The notes under the pieces were generated by a model, which made no database searches, was not told the origin of the DNA, and saw only the letters and a list, made by a program, of their open reading frames with translations. Both the position numbers and the translations under genes were made by a program. DNA of 64,000 nt, taken from Nocardioidaceae bacterium. Its GTDB lineage: Bacteria; Actinomycetota; Actinomycetes; Propionibacteriales; Nocardioidaceae. Positions within the stretch are counted from its first letter, which is position 1, and the number at the start of each line of letters is the position of its first letter. Shown here in pieces: positions 8,811 through 18,258 of this stretch. The DNA is taken from NCBI GenBank assembly GCA_030447865.1, contig JAUJOD010000001.1:482909-546908 (forward strand), read 5' to 3'.

Positions 8811-8901
8811 CGCGTGACCCCCTCAACGCCACCGAAGCCGTCCTCGGCATTCTCACCGCACCGGCGCGCACTTACAAGCAACAAGAAGGTCACGGTTGGT
8901 A

Positions 8902-8930
8902 TTGACGATGCGACGCCAGGGTGCTACGAA
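8902..8930 (+). promoter_or_regulatory. Candidate promoter of the MauE/MauD/peptide operon
   Basis: TTGACG at 8902-8907 and TACGAA at 8925-8930 are separated by 17 bp, in the 143-bp divergent spacer before the MauE-like gene. The -35 is close to the sigma-A consensus; the -10 is weak. The leader would be short, with Shine-Dalgarno AGGGGG at 8943-8948. Confidence 0.4.
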
Positions 8931-8953
8931 CTATGGGTACTTAGGGGGTGGGC

Positions 8954-9481
8954 ATGGACGACCTGGCCGTCGCCGCGACACTCATGCTCGGCGGTCTGAT
9001 GCTCCTGTCTGGCCTCGCAAAGCTTCAACGAGGAAACTTCGTCACCGACCTGGCCAACTATCGCCTCCTCCCTCGGACATGGGTCGCGCCGCTGGCCGCC
9101 GTCATACCGAAGGTCGAGATGGCAACGGGTCTGTGTCTCTTGCTCGGCATAGCCCCTAAGGTGGCGCTTACTATCTCCGTATTCCTTCTTGTTGCCTTCA
9201 GTACGGGTGTAGCAATCAACTTGCTTCGAGGTCGCAACATTGCCTGCGGCTGCCGCGGGTCTCAGACAACAATCAGTTGGCGCCTGGTGTGCACCAACAT
9301 CGCGCTCATCATGGCTGCCTTCGGCTCCATAGCGGTCAACCCTGATCGTTCCTCGATCGGCACCGAACGCATGATCGCTGTGACGCTTTGTACCGTGCTG
9401 TGCGTGATCGTGCTTCGGCTTTCCGCCGCGGTTTATAATCTGCATTCTTCCCTCCGCACTGTAGAGAAGACGACAGCATGA
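8954..9481 (+). CDS. MauE/DoxX-like redox-associated membrane protein
   Basis: A 175-residue protein with four or five hydrophobic helices (about 5-22, 45-65, 70-90, 108-126, 138-160). Its GRNIACGC segment (Cys98-Gly-Cys100) is the CxC site of the MauE family, which with MauD supports disulfide formation in the small subunit of methylamine dehydrogenase. ATG at 8954 is preferred over the in-frame GTG at 8948 because AGGGGG is well spaced. Its stop overlaps the next start as ATGA. Third positions are visibly richer in A/T than in neighbouring housekeeping genes, suggesting transfer. A broken second copy lies at 10572-10627. Confidence 0.85.
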   Translation: MDDLAVAATLMLGGLMLLSGLAKLQRGNFVTDLANYRLLPRTWVAPLAAVIPKVEMATGLCLLLGIAPKVALTISVFLLVAFSTGVAINLLRGRNIACGCRGSQTTISWRLVCTNIALIMAAFGSIAVNPDRSSIGTERMIAVTLCTVLCVIVLRLSAAVYNLHSSLRTVEKTTA

Positions 9482-10107
9482 GCACCCCGTGGATTATTGC
9501 ATTCATCGCACTCTCCGTCGCGGTCGTGATCCTTGCGGCATTCGTCATAGGTATCTCTCCCCGCATTATCACCGCTCTCGATCATGCATCTAGCCATTCC
9601 ACACCATCTGATGGACATGCCAGCCAAGACTTGCTTACTGATTCCTCCGGTCCGCCCGTGGGGTCTGCTACCCCGCCCTTGCCGTCATTTGATCGCTCAG
9701 CTACGGCGACCCTAACCCGGGGTGCGGGCAGACGCCTCGTCGTCTTTATGGAGGAAGGCTGTGAACCCTGCGCCGTCTTGGCCGCCGACCTGCGCCGAAA
9801 GCGCCTTCGCGAGAGTGATGTCGAACTAATCGCCATCATCGATGACCTGAGATTCGGGTCTCAACTACCAGACGAATGGTCCTTGATTGTCGATGGAGCG
9901 CACCGGATCAGCCAGGAGTGGGGCATCTGGGCGAAGCCACAAGCCGTGTTGACCACGGAAGATGGCGCGGTCCTTCAGACGGCTATACCGAACACTCGGA
10001 GGGACGTGATAGCACTTCTTCAGCAAGCTCAGCGGTCCACGGACCAGCAGCCGAAAGCCACCATCACCAACGACCGTCACAGAGACGCGAGAGGAACACG
10101 CACATGA
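9478..10107 (+). CDS. MauD-like membrane-anchored thioredoxin-fold protein
   Basis: A 209-residue protein: N-terminal membrane anchor (about 6-27), a Ser/Pro-rich linker to about residue 80, then a thioredoxin-like domain with VVFMEEGCEPC (Cys95-Glu-Pro-Cys98) and a cis-Pro-like GIWAKPQAV loop near residue 160. The layout matches MauD, an extracytoplasmic thiol oxidoreductase. It overlaps the MauE-like stop (ATGA) and its own last codons overlap the start of the cysteine-rich peptide gene (ATGA), so all three are translationally coupled. I infer that it forms or isomerises disulfides in that peptide. Confidence 0.85.
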   Translation: MSTPWIIAFIALSVAVVILAAFVIGISPRIITALDHASSHSTPSDGHASQDLLTDSSGPPVGSATPPLPSFDRSATATLTRGAGRRLVVFMEEGCEPCAVLAADLRRKRLRESDVELIAIIDDLRFGSQLPDEWSLIVDGAHRISQEWGIWAKPQAVLTTEDGAVLQTAIPNTRRDVIALLQQAQRSTDQQPKATITNDRHRDARGTRT

Positions 10108-10364
10108 ATGACGAGAGTTCAGCCCAAGTTGAAGGTCGACGACATTTCCTTAGGAAAGCTGCGATAGCCGTGGGCAGCGGATTGGGACTTGTCCTCGTGT
10201 CAGCCCAACCCGCTCAGGCAGTGGGGGTGCAGTGTTGTTATGATTCGAGTTGTCCCTACTGCCCTGGTGGCGATCGAAGGTACCGGTGTGTGAATCGGTG
10301 CACGGGCACCGGTTATTGCGCCTGCAGGCGCGACCGGGGCCAGTGCTTTGACGAGCCTTGCTGA
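10104..10364 (+). CDS. Tat-exported ten-cysteine mini-protein
   Basis: An 86-residue precursor. GRRHFLRK at 11-18 is a twin-arginine motif, followed by a hydrophobic stretch and the AQA cleavage site after residue 39. The predicted mature chain has 47 residues with ten cysteines (44, 45, 50, 53, 62, 66, 72, 74, 81, 86), enough for five disulfides. The CCx4Cx2C pattern QCCYDSSCPYC resembles, from memory, a cysteine cluster of the methylamine dehydrogenase light chain, but there is no tryptophan, so no TTQ cofactor can form. Shine-Dalgarno GAGAGG lies upstream. Function unknown: a bacteriocin-like, signalling or electron-transfer peptide are options. Confidence 0.85.
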   Translation: MNDESSAQVEGRRHFLRKAAIAVGSGLGLVLVSAQPAQAVGVQCCYDSSCPYCPGGDRRYRCVNRCTGTGYCACRRDRGQCFDEPC

Positions 10365-10571
10365 CCGCACCGTTAGGCGGGCCGCCAAAGGTCAACCGTT
10401 AAGGCCGCGTCAGGGGAGGTCATACGCACGCCGCTCGAGTGCGTGGCCCAATCGCACAACTGGCGGGTCACTGAAGCACCAATCCTCACCGACCGTCCCC
10501 TGTCAGGGTCCGGCGCTGACCGCGTCCACCGCTCCTCGTTGACGCAGCGAGTGAGAGGTTCGCAGTGGCCA

Positions 10572-10627
10572 AACACTAAGGTCGCGGCAGTCCTCCTTGT
10601 CGCCTTCAGTGTCGGTGTAACGATCAC
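10572..10627 (+). pseudogene. Degenerate fragment of a MauE-like gene
   Basis: The translation TKVAAVLLVAFSVGVTIT aligns with residues 68-89 of the MauE-like protein (PKVAL...VFLLVAFSTGVAIN) with a four-residue gap, and the DNA matches too (ctaaggt, ccttcagt, cggtgta blocks). Neither the gene start nor the CGC site is present. It abuts the right copy of the 394-bp repeat at 10628. The stretch 10365-10571 before it shows nothing else recognisable. Confidence 0.65.
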
Positions 10628-11013
10628 GGGACTTCAAGGTGCCGTGGGTGAAACGGGTCTTCCAGCCCACCGACACCCCAGACGCTGACTCTCTCGGAGA
10701 CCCGGTCGAGGGATCGGACCTGTTCGCCACGAGCGACGCCCGGGTGTTCCGGCACTGGCAGCGGTTCCGCAAGGACAGCCTGACCGGGTTCGTCGCCTCG
10801 ACGTCGAAGGTAGCCACGATGAGCTCCGATGACCGCGCCGCACTACTCGCCGAGGTGGGCAGGCTGTACGACAGCTACGGCCGCGGGCACGACGGCATGC
10901 TGATGCCGTGGCGAGCCCACTGCTACCGCGCTCGGGTCAGTGGGCTGGCGAGCGCCGCCAAAGCGTCCGACGACGAAGGGTACGACGACGCCCTGCTGAT
11001 CGACCTCTCCTGA
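10628..11013 (+). pseudogene. Truncated 3' copy of the methyltransferase gene
   Basis: Encodes the last 128 residues of the methyltransferase at 4389-5189 with two substitutions (Leu to Pro, Phe to Leu). It lacks the SAM-binding motifs and has no promoter or start of its own. It is therefore non-functional as a methyltransferase, although still nearly identical, which implies a recent duplication or ongoing gene conversion. Confidence 0.95.
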
Positions 11014-11021
11014 CGGGTCAG
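10628..11021 (+). repeat. 394-bp direct repeat, right copy
   Basis: Offset is exactly 5824 bp from the left copy at 4804-5197, same orientation, two mismatches (10667, 11005). It starts at GGGACTTCAAGG immediately after the MauE-like remnant. Together the two copies bracket the transporter and Mau-like genes. Confidence 0.97.
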
Positions 11022-11155
11022 ACGCGGTCGAGGCACGCCGAGATGTACCGGGCTACCCGTTGTCATGGGCCGCGAGACGTGCTGAGGTAAGCGGGTGCTT
11101 CGAGCCGAGTGATCAACCGTAGCGACCATTCGCCCGCGACCGATGAGGTGACGTC

Positions 11156-11485
11156 ATGACGCAGCCCGCAACCCGCCGTGCGACCTACGACGACCTGCAC
11201 GGGAGCGATGACTTCCGCGACCTGCGCTCGCGGTACCGCCGTTTCGCGATCCCGTGGACCATCGCCTTCTTCTGCTGGTACATGCTGTACGTCGTCTGCA
11301 GCAACTGGGCGCCCGGCTTCATGGGCACCGACATCGTCGGCAACATCAACGTGGCCCTCGTCTTCGGCCTGTTGCAGTTCGTCTCGACCTTCCTCATCGC
11401 CTGGCTCTATTCGCGACACGCCAACCGTGAGCTCGACCCGCTCGCGGCCCGGCTGGACGAGCGGTACGAGGAGGCAGCCCGATGA
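11156..11485 (+). CDS. DUF485 family membrane protein
   Basis: A 109-residue protein with two membrane helices (about 36-54 and 70-90) and the RYRRFAIPWT segment typical of DUF485 proteins, which accompany ActP acetate permeases. ATG at 11156 has Shine-Dalgarno GAGGTGA at 11145-11151. Its stop overlaps the actP start as ATGA, so it is co-translated with the symporter and probably assists its assembly or regulation. First gene of the DUF485-actP-acs acetate cluster. Confidence 0.93.
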   Translation: MTQPATRRATYDDLHGSDDFRDLRSRYRRFAIPWTIAFFCWYMLYVVCSNWAPGFMGTDIVGNINVALVFGLLQFVSTFLIAWLYSRHANRELDPLAARLDERYEEAAR

Positions 11486-13140
11486 GCGCGTCCACTTACC
11501 TCGCCCAAGGTCAAACGCACCAGGCGCTCACTGCCACCTTGTTCGTCGCCGTCGTGCTGATCACCGTCGGGATCACGTTCTGGGCGAGCCGACAGACGCG
11601 CACCGCGACCGACTACTACGCGGGTGGCCGCAGCTTCAGCGGCGCCCAGAACGGGCTCGCGGTCTCCGGCGACTACATGTCAGCCGCGTCGTTCCTCGGC
11701 ATCTCCGGCGCCATCGCCTTGTACGGGTACGACGGGTTCCTCTACTCGATCGGCTTCCTCGTGGCATGGCTGATCGCCCTGCTTCTCGTCGCCGAGCTGC
11801 TGCGGAACTCCGGCCGCTACACGATGGCCGACCAGCTCGCCTACCGGATGAAGCAGACCCCGGTACGCACCGCCGCCGCCACCTCCACTGTGGTGGTCTC
11901 GATCTTCTACCTGCTCGCCCAGATGGTCGGAGCGGGAGCACTGGTCACCCTGCTGCTCGGTGTCACCGACGAGTCCGCGCGAAACTGGGTCATCGTCGGC
12001 GTTGGGCTGCTGATGATCTTCTACGTCACGGTCGGCGGCATGAAGGGCACCACGTGGGTGCAGATCGTCAAGGCCGTCATGCTGATGGGCGGCACTGTCC
12101 TCATCACGTTCCTCGTTCTGCTGCACTTCAACTTCAACATCTCCGAGATGCTCGGCGCGGCCGTGCAGAACACCGGAAAACCCGACTTCCTCGACCCCGG
12201 CCTCAGGTACGGCGCCTCCACAACCACCAAGCTCGACTTCCTCTCCCTCAGCCTGGCGCTGGTGCTCGGCACGGCCGGCCTCCCGCACATCCTGATCCGC
12301 TTCTACACCGTCCCGACCGCCAAGACGGCGCGCACGTCGGTGCTGTGGGCCATCGCCCTCATCGGCACCTTCTATCTGATGACCCTGGTACTCGGCTTCG
12401 GTGCTGCTGCCCTGCTCGACACCACCAGCGAGGACAGTCAGGTCGCCGCCAGCGCCGGCAACCTGGCGTCGCCACTGCTGGCCGAGGAGGTGGGCGGCGG
12501 AGCCGGCTCGCTCGGAGGGGCGGTGCTGCTGGCGCTCATATCGGCGGTCGCCTTCGCCACGATCCTGGCCGTGGTAGCCGGTCTGACCCTGGCGTCCGCG
12601 TCCTCAGTCGCACACGACATCTACGCCAGCGTCATCAAGAAGGGGCAAGCAACCGAGAAGCAGGAGGTCAACGTCGCCCGCGGCGCCGCTTTCGGCATCG
12701 GCTTCATCGCCATCATGCTCGCCATCCCTGCCCAGAAGCTGAACATCGCCTTCCTGGTAGCGCTGGCGTTCGCCGTCGCGGCGTCAGCGAACCTCCCGTC
12801 GCTGCTCTACAACCTGTTCTGGCGGCGTTTCAACACCCGCGGGGCAGTGTGGAGCATCTACGGCGGGCTGATCTCGTCGGTGGGCCTGGTGATCTTCTCC
12901 CCTGTCGTGTCCGGCAAGGTCGACCCGGACACGGGCGGGAGCCTGTCCCTGTTTGGGCTCGGCACCGACTTCCACTGGTTCCCCCTGGAGAACCCTGGCC
13001 TGGTCTCGATCCCGATCGGTTTCCTGCTGGGCTACCTGGGCACGATCACCTCGAAGGAGACTGCGTCTGAGGATCGCTTCAACGAACTGGAGGTCCGGGC
13101 GCTCACCGGCGCCGGATCGGAGAAGGCCATCACGCACTGA
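11482..13140 (+). CDS. actP: Cation/acetate symporter ActP
   Basis: A 552-residue sodium:solute symporter family (SSSF) permease with about 13 membrane helices. The ATDYYAGGRSFSGAQNGLA segment near residues 35-60 and GDYMSAASFLGISG are signatures of the ActP/acetate branch. It imports acetate and related short carboxylates with a cation across the cytoplasmic membrane. It is translationally coupled to the DUF485 gene and lies 90 bp before acs, so uptake and activation of acetate are adjacent. Confidence 0.95.
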   Translation: MSASTYLAQGQTHQALTATLFVAVVLITVGITFWASRQTRTATDYYAGGRSFSGAQNGLAVSGDYMSAASFLGISGAIALYGYDGFLYSIGFLVAWLIALLLVAELLRNSGRYTMADQLAYRMKQTPVRTAAATSTVVVSIFYLLAQMVGAGALVTLLLGVTDESARNWVIVGVGLLMIFYVTVGGMKGTTWVQIVKAVMLMGGTVLITFLVLLHFNFNISEMLGAAVQNTGKPDFLDPGLRYGASTTTKLDFLSLSLALVLGTAGLPHILIRFYTVPTAKTARTSVLWAIALIGTFYLMTLVLGFGAAALLDTTSEDSQVAASAGNLASPLLAEEVGGGAGSLGGAVLLALISAVAFATILAVVAGLTLASASSVAHDIYASVIKKGQATEKQEVNVARGAAFGIGFIAIMLAIPAQKLNIAFLVALAFAVAASANLPSLLYNLFWRRFNTRGAVWSIYGGLISSVGLVIFSPVVSGKVDPDTGGSLSLFGLGTDFHWFPLENPGLVSIPIGFLLGYLGTITSKETASEDRFNELEVRALTGAGSEKAITH

Positions 13141-13230
13141 CTGCCGCAGGCAGCTGCCCTTGAATACGACGATCCCCCAGCGACCCCATCAGCGGTTGTC
13201 ACCGCGCCGCTCACATGTTGAGGTGAACCT

Positions 13231-15240
<2,010 letters not shown>

Positions 15241-15342
15241 CAAGGCTGGTACGGCACACGAGGTAACGCAGCGTATGGACGCGAGGAGGATTCAAGGACC
15301 GTAAGAGTCTGGACTGGCCGCCCGCACTGCTCGAGGAAGGAA

Positions 15343-15630
15343 ATGGAACAGCCAATCGGGGATCCAACGCAACCGCCGCCTCCACCAGCTTGGAGGGATG
15401 ATGATCCAATCCCTGTCCTCGACAGGCAGGGCAACGTGCGGTTGGATTCGAACGGGCGTGAAGTAACCATGTCCTTGTCCGAGATTAGGGCAGCATCACA
15501 CACAGAGCCGATGGTGACGGAGGATCCACCCGGGGTCCACCGCAGCACGCGCATGGAGACAGACGCAGATGGCCAGCAGTATCTGGTCGAAGAGGTCTCT
15601 CTCCCTGCGGCGCCAGAGCAGAACCCATAG
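15343..15630 (+). CDS. Small Pro-rich hypothetical protein
   Basis: A 95-residue hydrophilic protein not recognised from any family. It has a Pro-rich N-terminus (about 8-16), no signal peptide, no membrane segment and an acidic Pro-rich tail. Coding is supported mainly by a strong Shine-Dalgarno (GAGGAAGGA, 15333-15341) placed before the ATG. Codon use is less GC-biased at third positions than in acs. It may be a lineage-specific gene. Confidence 0.5.
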   Translation: MEQPIGDPTQPPPPPAWRDDDPIPVLDRQGNVRLDSNGREVTMSLSEIRAASHTEPMVTEDPPGVHRSTRMETDADGQQYLVEEVSLPAAPEQNP

Positions 15631-15768
15631 GCTTCCCTTACTCGTCCTGACCGCCCGCGGAAATCGCTGACCGCGCCGCGCAGGTGTCTCGTCGGGCACC
15701 GGCTGAGGCCATAAGGTTTGACTGCACGGGACCGCCGGCCACGAGGCCGCACGATGAGAGGACTCCCC

Positions 15769-16176
15769 ATGGCGCACCGGGTCACCGGCCCACAGATTGA
15801 CGACGAGCCGACCATCGGCCGGTTGATCGTCGACGCCACCAGCGATCTCTCCGACCTCATCCGCAGCGAGATCGAGCTGGCGAAGTCCGAGGTTCGCGTC
15901 AGCATCAAGGTCGGCGGCCTGGGCGCTGCGCTCCTGGCGGTCGCTGCCTTCCTCGGGGCACTGGCTCTCATCATGCTGTCGGTGGCGCTGGCGTTCCTGC
16001 TCGCCAAGCTGCCTGTCGTCGGGCTGTTCCTCGGTTTCCTCATCGTCTTCCTGCTCTACGCCATCGTCGCCGGGGTGCTCGCGCTCGTCGGAGTGAAGAA
16101 GCTGAAGCGGGTGCGCGCTCCTGAGAAGACGATCGCTGCGGTGAAGAGCAACAAGCAGGTGCTCAAGCGCGGGTAA
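15769..16176 (+). CDS. Phage-holin-like (DUF1469) membrane protein
   Basis: A 135-residue protein with an amphipathic N-terminal region (residues about 10-42, IGRLIVDATSDLSDLIRSE) and two long hydrophobic helices (about 46-75 and 78-103) followed by a basic tail. This is the pattern of the actinobacterial Holin-X/DUF1469 family, which despite its name is chromosomal and not part of a prophage. ATG at 15769 has AGAGGA upstream with good spacing. The equivalent gene precedes the epoxide-hydrolase-like gene in M. tuberculosis (Rv3669). Confidence 0.82.
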   Translation: MAHRVTGPQIDDEPTIGRLIVDATSDLSDLIRSEIELAKSEVRVSIKVGGLGAALLAVAAFLGALALIMLSVALAFLLAKLPVVGLFLGFLIVFLLYAIVAGVLALVGVKKLKRVRAPEKTIAAVKSNKQVLKRG

Positions 16177-16203
16177 CGCCTCCCGTGCTGCGCCATCCCA
16201 CTC

Positions 16204-17118
16204 ATGCCACCTCCGGTCGACGGGCCTTGGCAGCATCGCCACGTGGCGGCCAACGGCGCGCGGTTCCACGTCGTCGACATGGGTGCTGGGCCACTCGTCC
16301 TGCTGCTGCACGGTTTCCCCGAGTTCTGGTGGGCGTGGCGCTCGCAGCTGCCCTGCCTGGCGGCCGCGGGCTATCGGGCGGTCGCCATGGACCTGCGTGG
16401 GTACGGCGACAGCGACAAGACCCCGCGCGGTTACGACGCGCTCACCCTTGCCGGTGACGTCGCCGGGGTGGTCCGCACCCTGGGCTGCAAAGACGCCGTC
16501 CTGGTCGGACACGGCTGGGGCGGGTACGTCGCCTGGGCGGCCGCCGCCGTACGCCCCGACTGTCTCCGGGCGCTGTGCGCCGTGGCCGCGCCGCATCCGC
16601 TGGAGCTACTGCGCTGGTCGTATCGCCTGCCGGCGCCGGCAGCGCTGGGCCATATCGCCGCCATGCAGGTGCCCTGGCTGCCCGAGCGACGCATCATGCG
16701 CGGGGACTACATCGCCCGGCACCTGGCGGCCTGGGCGGCCCCCGCCTCGGGCTTCCCTCCGCCCGACGTGGTCGAGCGCTACCGGCAGGCGCTGGCGACG
16801 TGGCCGTCCCCGCACTGTGCGCTGGAGTACCACCGGTGGCTGGTTCGGTCCCGCTTCCGGTCCGACGGGCGGGAGTTCGCGGCGAGGCTGCGCCGGCCGA
16901 TCGACGTACCGGTGCTGCAGCTGACCGGGGCACACGACAAGGCAGTTCCGCGGTCGCTCGTCGACAGATCAGCACGCCGAGTGTCCGGGTCGGCGGAGCA
17001 CCGCGAGCTGGCGGCAGCCGGGCACTTCCCGCACGAGGAGGTGCCTGAGGAGTTCAACCAGGCTCTGCTTAGTTGGCTGTCACGGCGTGCAGCCCCCCGT
17101 GTCGACGGAGACGGTTGA
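16204..17118 (+). CDS. Epoxide-hydrolase-like alpha/beta hydrolase, nucleophile replaced by Gly
   Basis: A 304-residue alpha/beta-hydrolase close to the EphE/epoxide hydrolase group. The oxyanion segment HGFPEFWW (36-43), DLRGYGDSDKP-type loop, acid region GAHDKAVP and catalytic-His region AAGHFPHEE are present. The nucleophile elbow reads GHGWGG (102-107), where family members have GHDWGG or GHSWGG, so the nucleophile position is Gly104. Either it is catalytically inactive or it uses another mechanism. Its 3' end overlaps marP by 39 bp tail to tail. It matches the position of Rv3670. Confidence 0.85.
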   Translation: MPPPVDGPWQHRHVAANGARFHVVDMGAGPLVLLLHGFPEFWWAWRSQLPCLAAAGYRAVAMDLRGYGDSDKTPRGYDALTLAGDVAGVVRTLGCKDAVLVGHGWGGYVAWAAAAVRPDCLRALCAVAAPHPLELLRWSYRLPAPAALGHIAAMQVPWLPERRIMRGDYIARHLAAWAAPASGFPPPDVVERYRQALATWPSPHCALEYHRWLVRSRFRSDGREFAARLRRPIDVPVLQLTGAHDKAVPRSLVDRSARRVSGSAEHRELAAAGHFPHEEVPEEFNQALLSWLSRRAAPRVDGDG

Positions 17119-18258
17119 CGAGGCCCCACCGGACGCGGCTGCCGAGACTTCCTCGACGGTGAGCGCGTAGCCGGTGCGAGCATCGGTCACCGAGGCAGCG
17201 AAGATCACCCCGATCACCTCGCCCCGACGGTCGACCAACGGTCCGCCGGAGTTGCCCTGGCGCACCAGTGCGTAGATCGAGTAGGTGTCCCGGTAGACGG
17301 TGTCGTCGCCGTAGATGTTGGAGCTGCGCAGCGTTGGGGTGTCGCGGACTCGAGCCGGTTGTACGTCGTACGGTCCGTTCTCGGGGAACCCCAGCACCGC
17401 TGCAGGGTCGCGCGACTCAGCCGGGGCGCCGAACTGCAGCTCGGGCGCGCGCAGATCGGGGACGGCGAGGACGGCCACGTCGACATCGGGGTCGTAGTAG
17501 ACCACGCGGGCCTGGTAGTCGACGTCGGCAAGCCGAACGACGGGATCGTCGACGCCCGCGACGACGTGAGCGTTAGTCATCACGCGGCCGGTCTCATACA
17601 CAAAACCGCTGCCCACGACGTTGCGACCGCACTCCGCCGCGACGCCGAGCACCTTCACCACGCTGTCCTGCCCGGCAGCCACCGCCGGCCGGGCTGCGAT
17701 CCCCCGAGACGGCGGCGGCACCTCCTTGATGCGCTCCGGCGCGAACGGCTCGAGGTAGCGCGGGAAGCGTGAGGAGTCGACCAGCGAGGTGAACGCCGAC
17801 AGCACCCCCTCGGAGTTTCCCGGCAGCGCACTGTCGACGGTGCGCAGCACGACCGACGTACGGACCTCTTGGTTGAGCTGCCGTACCTGCATCCCACTGA
17901 CCGCCACCCCCAGCACCCAAGCGATCAGCAGCATCGCGCTCACACTCAGCGCCGAGCCGCTCAACGCGTCGACCACCCGGGCGGGCCGCCAGGTGAGCCC
18001 GCTGCGCAGGCGGCCGCCGACGAAGGCACCGAGACCTTGCCCGACGAACGCAGCGACCAGCACGATCACCAGCGCAGCGAACGACAGGCTGATGCCCTGG
18101 TCAAAGTTGTCGAGAAGCGCCGGGGTCGCCTGCACCCCGACGAAGCCGCCGATCAGCAGGCCGGCCGTCGACGCCGACCCGACGACGAAGCCCTGCTGGT
18201 AACCGCTGAGCGCGTAGACGACAGCGCAGACGAGCAGCACGCCGTCGAGGAGGTTCAT
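17080..18258 (-). CDS. marP: Membrane-anchored serine protease MarP
   Basis: A 392-residue protein: four CvpA-like membrane helices (about 1-118) followed by a periplasmic chymotrypsin-fold protease domain. The catalytic triad is His231 (TNAHVV), Asp260 (DVAVL) and Ser337 (GNSGGP). Cys210 and Cys390 match the disulfide pair that tunes the M. tuberculosis enzyme. MarP in mycobacteria protects against acid and oxidative stress by acting on envelope substrates. It is the last gene of the nth-tlpA-Nudix-marP operon; the start at 18258 overlaps the Nudix stop as ATGA. Confidence 0.95.
   Translation of the reverse strand: MNLLDGVLLVCAVVYALSGYQQGFVVGSASTAGLLIGGFVGVQATPALLDNFDQGISLSFAALVIVLVAAFVGQGLGAFVGGRLRSGLTWRPARVVDALSGSALSVSAMLLIAWVLGVAVSGMQVRQLNQEVRTSVVLRTVDSALPGNSEGVLSAFTSLVDSSRFPRYLEPFAPERIKEVPPPSRGIAARPAVAAGQDSVVKVLGVAAECGRNVVGSGFVYETGRVMTNAHVVAGVDDPVVRLADVDYQARVVYYDPDVDVAVLAVPDLRAPELQFGAPAESRDPAAVLGFPENGPYDVQPARVRDTPTLRSSNIYGDDTVYRDTYSIYALVRQGNSGGPLVDRRGEVIGVIFAASVTDARTGYALTVEEVSAAASGGASSTVSVDTGGCTP

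Noticed and set aside
8954-10364. A true methylamine dehydrogenase locus
   Set aside because: No heavy chain, MauG or amicyanin gene is present, and the small protein has no tryptophan for a TTQ cofactor.
15769-16176. Prophage holin
   Set aside because: DUF1469 Holin-X-like proteins are ordinary chromosomal genes at this locus in actinobacteria, and no other phage gene is nearby.
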